Positions 1 to 5,067 of a stretch of DNA of 5,067 bases are shown one piece after another. The stretch is from the NCBI GenBank assembly GCA_016875665.1, contig VGPA01000117.1, positions 1 to 5,067 on the forward strand, written 5' to 3'. Positions within the stretch are counted from its first letter, which is position 1. The number at the start of each line of letters is the position of its first letter. Below the pieces are notes generated by a model that was given only the letters and a program-made list of their open reading frames with translations, made no database searches and was not told the origin of the DNA. A program made the position numbers and the translations under genes. Source of the stretch: Chloroflexota bacterium. GTDB taxonomy: Bacteria; Chloroflexota; Limnocylindria; P2-11E.

Positions 1-215
1 ATCCGGTCCGCGACCGCGCGCAGCGTGCGCTCGACGGCGAGCCGCTCTTCCTCCTCGGGGTAGGCGAGCAGCACGTCCCAGGCCACCGTCAGGGCGTGCG
101 GCTCGACTGCGGCGAGGACGCGGACCGCGCTGTCCTCGGGCCAGGGCGCCGTCCTGCACAGCTCGAGCGCTTCGGACGCGCTCGGCGAGAGGTCGGTCGC
201 GACGAGGATCCTCAC
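1..215 (-). CDS. Universal stress protein, N-terminal part (runs off left edge)
   Basis: The minus strand from position 215 reads 71 codons without a stop and leaves the window still open, so only the N-terminus is seen. Translation begins (M/V)RILVATDLSPSASEALEL, the first beta-strand and Asp-containing nucleotide-binding loop of the USP fold (ATD at residues 6-8). It continues into a second strand (VRVLAAVEPHAL) and an acidic helix rich in Glu (EEEERLAVERTL), as expected before the distal ATP loop, which lies outside the window. The start is a GTG at 213-215. A GGAGG lies upstream, but its 14-nt spacing is long, and I found no better in-frame start. The gene is divergent from the plus-strand USP pair and shares its 5' intergenic region, so co-regulation is plausible. 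USPs are cytoplasmic nucleotide-binding stress proteins; the exact role here is unknown. Whether it has one or two domains cannot be seen. Confidence 0.85.
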   Translation of the reverse strand, partial: MRILVATDLSPSASEALELCRTAPWPEDSAVRVLAAVEPHALTVAWDVLLAYPEEEERLAVERTLRAVADR

Positions 216-376
216 GCCCGCGACTGTCGCCTCCGGCGGCGGTGCAACCCCAGGGCCGACGCGCCCCTTCCGTAGGGTCGGACGGCCCCGGAGCCGGGTA
301 CCTTCGGCACACGCCCGGTCGAGCACGCCGCGGGAGTCTGTCGTGACGGCGCCTACAGCGCTCGCGGAGGAGACGA
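216..376. promoter_or_regulatory. Divergent intergenic region, probable promoters for both USP directions
   Basis: These 161 bases separate two divergently transcribed USP genes and must carry the start signals for the minus-strand gene and, most likely, for the plus-strand cluster. On the plus strand a TANNNT hexamer (TACCTT, 299-304) is a possible -10 element, but no convincing -35 is placed before it. Two GGG(N)C-N4-(G)NCCC-like half-palindromes lie at 253-266 and 275-288 and could be operators. A ribosome binding site, GGAGG at 366-370, ends 6 nt before the ATG at 377. I found no CIRCE (TTAGCACTC...GAGTGCTAA) or HAIR-type palindrome. Promoter assignment is inference from position and weak motifs. 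Confidence 0.45.
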
Positions 377-1249
377 ATGAAGGTCCTGCTCGCCACCGAC
401 GGTTCGGTCCACGCGGCGCACGCCGAGAGGGTCGCGGCGTCGGTCGCCTGGCCGCCGGGGACGGCCATCGACGCGCTCGCGGTGACGGACATCTTCGCCG
501 TGGACCGGGACATCCCGCTCGCGGCTGTGACCGCCCTTCGCCGGGAGATCGACCGGCAGACCGACGACCATCTGGCTTCGGTCAGGGTCGCCCTCGCGGG
601 TGCGGGCCGGAAGGTGGGCTCGCGCCGCGGCTCGGGCCGACCCGGCGAGGTCATCGTCGAGGAAGCGGCCGCGTTCGGGGCCGACCTGATCGTGATGGGC
701 AGCCGCGGCCGGGGCTTCCTCCCGTCGACGCTTCTGGGTTCGGTGGCGGCGGAGGTGGTCGACCACGCGGCATGCCCCGTGCTCATCGCACGGACCGATG
801 GCGTGCATGGCCTCGTGCTCGCGGACGACGGATCCGCCACGGCGCGCTCGGCCGCCGACGTGGTCACGGGTTGGGGGGCCTTCGGATCGCTCCCGCACCA
901 CGTGGTCTCGGTCACGGACCTCGCGGTCCTCACCGCCACCGTGGATCCGGTGGGCATGGGCCCCTTCATGGACCAACGGATCGTCGACAGCCTGGGCGCC
1001 CAGAGCAGGCGGATCGCGACGGAAGGCGCGGACCGCCTGGTCGCGAAGGGGATTCGCGCAACCGCGCACGCGACGCAGGGCTTCGTCACGCCGACGCTCG
1101 TGGAGGTGGCGGCACGGAACGAGGCCGACCTGATCGTCGTCGGGTCGCGCGGCAACACGGGCCTCAAGCGCGCGGTCCTGGGGAGCGTCGCCCGTGGCGT
1201 GCTGTTCAGCGCACCATGCTCCGTCCTGGTCGTGAAGGCGAAGGAGTGA
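377..1249 (+). CDS. Two-domain universal stress protein (copy A)
   Basis: This is a 290-residue tandem USP. Domain 1 (about residues 1-140) opens with MKVLLATDGS, with Asp8 in the nucleotide-binding loop, and carries an intact G-x2-G-x9-G-S ATP signature at G108, G111, G121 and S122. Domain 2 (about 144-290) restarts with LVLADDGS and has a second intact signature at G256, G259, G269 and S270, followed by the usual terminal strand CSVLVVK. In the USP family this signature marks ATP-binding members, so both lobes probably bind nucleotide. No signal peptide or membrane segment is visible, so it is likely cytoplasmic. The ATG at 377 is chosen for its GGAGG at 6-nt spacing and because the first strand starts there. 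It is the first gene of the plus-strand cluster and its stop overlaps the GTG of copy B. The signal sensed and the partners are unknown. Confidence 0.95.
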   Translation: MKVLLATDGSVHAAHAERVAASVAWPPGTAIDALAVTDIFAVDRDIPLAAVTALRREIDRQTDDHLASVRVALAGAGRKVGSRRGSGRPGEVIVEEAAAFGADLIVMGSRGRGFLPSTLLGSVAAEVVDHAACPVLIARTDGVHGLVLADDGSATARSAADVVTGWGAFGSLPHHVVSVTDLAVLTATVDPVGMGPFMDQRIVDSLGAQSRRIATEGADRLVAKGIRATAHATQGFVTPTLVEVAARNEADLIVVGSRGNTGLKRAVLGSVARGVLFSAPCSVLVVKAKE

Positions 1250-2118
1250 AGATTCTCCTCGCCACCGACGGCTCGGTCCACGCAGCGCACGCCGAGCGGC
1301 TCGCCGCATCCATCGCCTGGCCGGCGGGGAGCTCGATCGAGGCCCTTGCGGTAACCCAGCTCCATCTCGTCGAGCGCGACTTCCCCGTCGCCGCGGCCCT
1401 TGGCCTGCACGAGGAGATCGACCGGCGGGCCGAGGAGCAGCTCCGGTCCGTGCGGCGCGCTCTCGAGCGCGAGGGCCGCGAGGTCGGCTCACGTCGCCGG
1501 TCGGGCAGGCCGGGCGAGGTGATCGTCGACGAGGCGGCCGCGTTCGGAGCCGACCTCATCGTGGTCGGGAGCCGCGGGCGCGGGTTGCTCGCCTCGGCAT
1601 TGCTGGGGTCCGTGGCGGCCGAAGTCGTCGACCATGCGGCCTGTCCCGTCCTCGTGGCGCGGACTGATGTGGTGCGCGCGCTGGTGCTCGCGGACGACGG
1701 CTCGCCGGCCGCCGCGCACGCCGCCGCGGTGGTGACCGGGTGGGGCGCGTTCGCGGCGCTTCCGCATCACGTCGTCGCGGTCGCGGACCTGGCGTTCTTC
1801 GGCGTGACGATGGATCCGGTCGGGCCGGGCCTTCCGGTGAACGAGAGGGCAATCGAGGCGATCGAGGAGTACAGCCGCCGGGTGGCGAGCGACGGGGCCG
1901 CCCGCCTGCGAGCGAAGGGGCTCCGCGTCGCAGGCCATTCCTCGCACGGCTTCGTCACGCAAGCGCTGATCGGCGCCGCGGCGCGGCTCGGTGCGGACCT
2001 GATCGTCGTCGGCTCGCGCGGCAACACCGGGTTGAAGCGCGCGGCTCTCGGCAGCGTCGCCCGAGGCGTGCTGCTCGGCGCACCGTGCTCCGTGCTGGTC
2101 GTGAAGCCGCGGGCATAG
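1246..2118 (+). CDS. Two-domain universal stress protein (copy B)
   Basis: This is a 290-residue paralogue of the preceding gene. A hand alignment needs no gaps and gives about 197 of 290 identical residues (roughly 68%). The same two USP domains are present, each with an intact G-x2-G-x9-G-S ATP motif (GSRGRGLLASALLGS around 108-122 and GSRGNTGLKRAALGS around 256-270). The frame happens to stay open upstream as far as 343, but that stretch is an out-of-frame reading of copy A. The true start is the GTG at 1246, which restores KILLATDGS and the 290-residue length. It overlaps the previous stop as GTGA, with a weak GAAGG at 1234-1238, which implies translational coupling. The least conserved part is about residues 186-217, in the second domain before its ATP loop, where ligand or partner specificity may have diverged. 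groEL starts 12 nt downstream. Confidence 0.94.
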   Translation: MKILLATDGSVHAAHAERLAASIAWPAGSSIEALAVTQLHLVERDFPVAAALGLHEEIDRRAEEQLRSVRRALEREGREVGSRRRSGRPGEVIVDEAAAFGADLIVVGSRGRGLLASALLGSVAAEVVDHAACPVLVARTDVVRALVLADDGSPAAAHAAAVVTGWGAFAALPHHVVAVADLAFFGVTMDPVGPGLPVNERAIEAIEEYSRRVASDGAARLRAKGLRVAGHSSHGFVTQALIGAAARLGADLIVVGSRGNTGLKRAALGSVARGVLLGAPCSVLVVKPRA

Positions 2119-2124
2119 GGAGGG
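2118..2124 (+). promoter_or_regulatory. Ribosome binding site of groEL
   Basis: GGGAGGG ends 6 nt before the groEL ATG and its first base is the last base of the copy B stop codon. It is the strongest Shine-Dalgarno sequence among the first three plus-strand genes, which fits high chaperonin output from a shared transcript. Confidence 0.75.
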
Positions 2125-2130
2125 CGAGAC

Positions 2131-3738
<1,608 letters not shown>

Positions 3739-3739
3739 C

Positions 3740-3744
3740 GAGGG
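3740..3744 (+). promoter_or_regulatory. Ribosome binding site that decides the PNPOx-like start
   Basis: GAGGG lies 7 nt before the ATG at 3752 but only 1 nt before an alternative in-frame GTG at 3746. The spacing favours ATG 3752. It begins one base after the groEL stop, which suggests coupled re-initiation. Confidence 0.65.
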
Positions 3745-3751
3745 CGTGGCG

Positions 3752-4159
3752 ATGGTGAATCTGGACGAAAGCGCATGCCTCGGCCGCCTCGGCTCGCGTG
3801 AACTGGGCCGAGTGGCGTTCCGGAACGCCGGCCGCCTGGAGGTCTTCCCCGTGAACTACGCGATGTCCGGCGCAATCATCGTCTTTCGCACGGCGCCCGG
3901 CACGAAGCTCAGCGTCATCCCGACGACTCCGGTGGTGTTCCAGGTCGACAGCTGGGATCCGGAGACCGGTGTCGGCTGGAGCGTCGTGGTGCGCGGACGC
4001 GCGGAGGAGCTCGCCACCGAGCCTGGGCGTGTCGCGGAGAAGCTCCGCTGGGTCCATCCCGCCGCCCCCGGCGGCAGCTACCGCTGGCTTGCGATCAAGC
4101 CGGACGAGATTACGGGCCGGGAGTTCCGCGCTCCTCCGCCGCCGCGAGAGCGCGCCTGA
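3752..4159 (+). CDS. PNPOx-like split-barrel flavin-binding protein
   Basis: This is a 135-residue protein resembling the small pyridoxamine 5'-phosphate oxidase-like (Pyridox_ox_2-type) family. Features in order: a short N-terminal helix (LDESACLGRL), the strand LGRVAFRNAGRLEVFPVNY (18-36), an FRTAPGTKL turn (45-53) typical of the phosphate or flavin contact, VVFQVDSWD (61-69), GWSVVVRGRAEEL (75-87), and a C-terminal RWLAIKPDEITGREF (111-125). The W..I.PDEITGR ending is common in actinobacterial members. Such proteins bind FMN, F420 or haem and act as small reductases or cofactor carriers; true pyridoxamine phosphate oxidase activity is unlikely for this short form. The cofactor cannot be told from the sequence. 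No signal peptide is seen. The start is ATG 3752; GTG 3746 would add two residues. It lies 13 nt after groEL, so it is probably co-transcribed. The tail is proline- and arginine-rich. Confidence 0.85.
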   Translation: MVNLDESACLGRLGSRELGRVAFRNAGRLEVFPVNYAMSGAIIVFRTAPGTKLSVIPTTPVVFQVDSWDPETGVGWSVVVRGRAEELATEPGRVAEKLRWVHPAAPGGSYRWLAIKPDEITGREFRAPPPPRERA

Positions 4160-4191
4160 TCGAGCGCGCCCGATGCGGGCGCGCCCCGATC
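4158..4191 (+). terminator. Long GC-rich hairpin overlapping the PNPOx stop codon
   Basis: An 8-bp perfect inner stem (GCGCGCCC at 4164-4171 with GGGCGCGC at 4177-4184) closes a 5-base GATGC loop. A further 5-bp outer stem (GATCG at 4158-4162 with CGATC at 4187-4191) is separated by a small internal loop (A opposite CC). The structure starts inside the TGA stop. No run of T follows, so it is not a classical intrinsic terminator. It may be a U-less terminator, an attenuator that lowers expression of the downstream membrane gene, or a 3' stabilising element of the usp-groEL message. The fold is seen directly; the function is inferred. Confidence 0.5.
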
Positions 4192-4216
4192 GGTGCATCA
4201 TTCGCGACCAAAGGCT

Positions 4217-4223
4217 GAGGAGG
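4217..4223 (+). promoter_or_regulatory. Ribosome binding site that decides the DUF4389-like start
   Basis: GAGGAGG, a near-perfect Shine-Dalgarno sequence, lies 7 nt before the GTG at 4231 but only 1 nt before an upstream in-frame GTG at 4225. The start at 4231 is therefore preferred. Confidence 0.7.
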
Positions 4224-4230
4224 GGTGATC

Positions 4231-4866
4231 GTGGCGACAGCACAGTCCTACCCTGTGCGCCTGTCCATCGACTACCCGGAGCGGTCGGACCGGTTCACCG
4301 TGCTTCTGCGCATCGTGCTGGCGATCCCGATCCTGATCGTGCTCGGTCTCGTGACCGGTGGGGGCGGCAGCAGCCCGGCCGGCGACGCCGGCGAAGGCGT
4401 GCGCACGACCAGCAGCGGGTTCACGGCGGGCCTGGCGGTGGCGACCGCTTTCATGATCGCGGTGCGGCGCCGGTACCCGCGCTGGTGGTTCGACTTCGCT
4501 CTGGCGCTCGATCGGTTCTCGTACCGCGTGGGCGCGTATCTCCTCCTGCTGCGCGACGAGTACCCGTCCACCGAGGAAGAGCAGGCCGTTCACCTCGAGG
4601 TCGATTACCCGGACGCTTCGACGCTCGACCGGCTGCTGCCGCTTGTGAAGTGGCTCCTTGCCATTCCGCACTACGTCGTGCTGGTGGTGCTCGTCGTCGT
4701 CGCCGCGATCCTGACGGTGGTTGCGTGGCTGGTGATCCTCGTCACGGGTCGCTATCCGCGCGGGATCTTTGACTTCGTCGTCGGGGTGGGACGGTGGGGC
4801 CTCCGGGTCCAGGCGTACGCGTTCCTGCTCGTCACCGATCGCTATCCGCCGTTCAGCCTCTCCTGA
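4231..4866 (+). CDS. DUF4389-like membrane protein with internal duplication
   Basis: This 211-residue protein resembles DUF4389 membrane proteins, which have no established function. A hydrophobic segment at about 23-42 is followed by a Gly/Ser-rich loop (43-62), a second segment at about 64-79, and a long hydrophobic stretch at about 142-172 that could be one long helix or a helical hairpin. The protein repeats itself: IDYP (13-16) and LAIP (30-33) recur as VDYP (124-127) and LAIP (143-146), and RYPR..FDF (81-89) with a following amphipathic stretch ending in YP recurs at 174-182 and 205-206. The first half carries about 20 extra residues in the Gly/Ser loop. No catalytic motif is visible and no cleavable signal peptide is evident. 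The gene is separated from its upstream neighbour by 71 nt containing a hairpin, so it may be expressed at a lower level or from its own promoter. Starting at GTG 4225 instead would add two residues. Confidence 0.8.
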   Translation: MATAQSYPVRLSIDYPERSDRFTVLLRIVLAIPILIVLGLVTGGGGSSPAGDAGEGVRTTSSGFTAGLAVATAFMIAVRRRYPRWWFDFALALDRFSYRVGAYLLLLRDEYPSTEEEQAVHLEVDYPDASTLDRLLPLVKWLLAIPHYVVLVVLVVVAAILTVVAWLVILVTGRYPRGIFDFVVGVGRWGLRVQAYAFLLVTDRYPPFSLS

Positions 4867-4963
4867 GCCGTTGCCTCTCTGATCCGGCGCAGCGTCATCG
4901 CGATCACGCGGCGCTCGCGGCCGGCACGGCCCGCCGATAAACTCGGCACGGCTGCGCCCTCGG
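4867..4963. other. Convergent intergenic region, no clear terminator
   Basis: The 97 bases lie between the 3' ends of the DUF4389-like gene and the minus-strand USP. They hold a 5-bp inverted repeat (GCCGA at 4933-4937, TCGGC at 4943-4947, loop TAAAC), a 9-bp direct repeat CGGCACGGC (4922-4930 and 4944-4952), and a widely spaced 8-bp inverted repeat (GGCGCAGC at 4886-4893, GCTGCGCC at 4951-4958). Some of these may help terminate one or both transcripts, but none has a T-tract, and short repeats of this kind are expected by chance in GC-rich DNA. Confidence 0.3.
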
Positions 4964-5067
4964 CTAGTGCGTGGCCGGCGGAACGATCAGGAGCGACACA
5001 TCGGCGTGCTCGACGAGCGCGCGGGTCACCACGCCGGCACGCCCGGAGCGGCCGAGACCCTGCCGCC
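4964..5067 (-). CDS. Universal stress protein, C-terminal end (runs off right edge)
   Basis: Reading the minus strand from the right edge gives 33 codons ending at a TAG (4964-4966). The peptide contains RQGLGRSGRAG, then VVTRALVEHADVSLLIVP, and ends PATH. This matches the last ATP-loop helix and the final beta-strand of a USP domain, where (S)RALVEHA and a closing hydrophobic strand are typical. The loop is unusual: the canonical G-x2-G-x9-G-S/T pattern is not met, because the segment between the glycines is two residues shorter and the Ser/Thr after the second glycine is Val. ATP binding by this domain is therefore doubtful. Most of the gene lies outside the window, so length and domain number are unknown. 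It is convergent with the plus-strand cluster. Confidence 0.75.
   Translation of the reverse strand, partial: RQGLGRSGRAGVVTRALVEHADVSLLIVPPATH

Larger units (their letters stand above)
377..2118 (+). repeat. Tandem gene duplication of the two-domain USP
   Basis: Two head-to-tail copies, 377-1249 and 1246-2118, have the same coding length and a repeat period of 869 bp. Similarity is high in DNA as well as protein, strongest near the 3' ends where the second ATP loop and the last strand are encoded (about 1127-1237 against 1996-2106). Because each copy itself has two USP domains, the unit holds four USP domains from two rounds of duplication. The amino-acid divergence of about a third says that the gene duplication is old and that both copies have been kept functional. 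Confidence 0.9.

Noticed and set aside
343..1245. Apparent 301-residue N-terminal extension of copy B (open frame from 343)
   Set aside because: It is an out-of-frame reading of copy A, rich in Arg/Gly/Pro with no recognisable fold; the USP domain and the copy A length match start exactly at GTG 1246.
353..1492. Long minus-strand open frame opposite the USP genes (379 codons)
   Set aside because: Arg/His/Asp-rich, low-complexity composition typical of antisense frames of GC-rich genes; the plus strand clearly encodes USPs.
3969..4772. Plus-strand 267-codon frame overlapping the PNPOx-like and DUF4389-like genes
   Set aside because: It crosses both genes and the hairpin out of frame; the two overlapping frames have clear family features and good ribosome binding sites.
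4938..4943. TAAACT as a plus-strand -10 element
   Set aside because: No -35 at a suitable distance and nothing but an antisense USP sequence downstream.
4886..4958. GGCGCAGC/GCTGCGCC inverted repeat as a large stem or attachment site
   Set aside because: Eight perfect bases separated by 57 nt is within chance in such GC-rich DNA, and no integrase, tRNA or second copy is present.

Overview
This is a high-GC (about 70% by eye) bacterial window carrying a compact, densely packed stress-protein locus. I see no mobile element, CRISPR array, tRNA or rRNA. The GC content, GTG starts, two-domain universal stress proteins (USPs), PNPOx-like flavoprotein and DUF4389-type membrane protein suggest an actinobacterium, perhaps a deep-branching one. 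Chloroflexota or another high-GC phylum cannot be excluded from sequence reading alone.

Layout: the left edge (1-215) holds the first 71 codons of a USP gene on the minus strand. A divergent intergenic region (216-376) follows, with possible promoter and operator elements. A plus-strand cluster then runs: two-domain USP (377-1249); a second, closely related two-domain USP (1246-2118) whose GTG start overlaps the first gene's stop; groEL (2131-3738) after a 12-nt gap; a PNPOx-like flavin-binding protein (3752-4159) after 13 nt; a strong hairpin overlapping that gene's stop codon (4158-4191); and a DUF4389-like membrane protein (4231-4866). The right edge (4964-5067, minus strand) is the C-terminus of another USP, convergent with the cluster. 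Parts of four USP genes therefore lie within 5 kb.

The first four plus-strand genes are spaced like one transcript with coupled translation, so this groEL is probably transcribed with USP genes rather than from its own CIRCE-controlled groESL promoter. No groES is present. The inferred theme is cytoplasmic stress or dormancy: nucleotide-binding USPs, a chaperonin, a flavin or deazaflavin-type split-barrel protein and a small membrane protein. This resembles the gene content of mycobacterial dormancy (DosR/DevR) regulons, and two DosR-box-like sequences lie in the divergent region, but the match is weak. The most unusual points are the groEL context and the GroEL sequence itself, which lacks the Gly-Met tail and has changed inter-ring contact positions. 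Nothing here proves a wholly new system.
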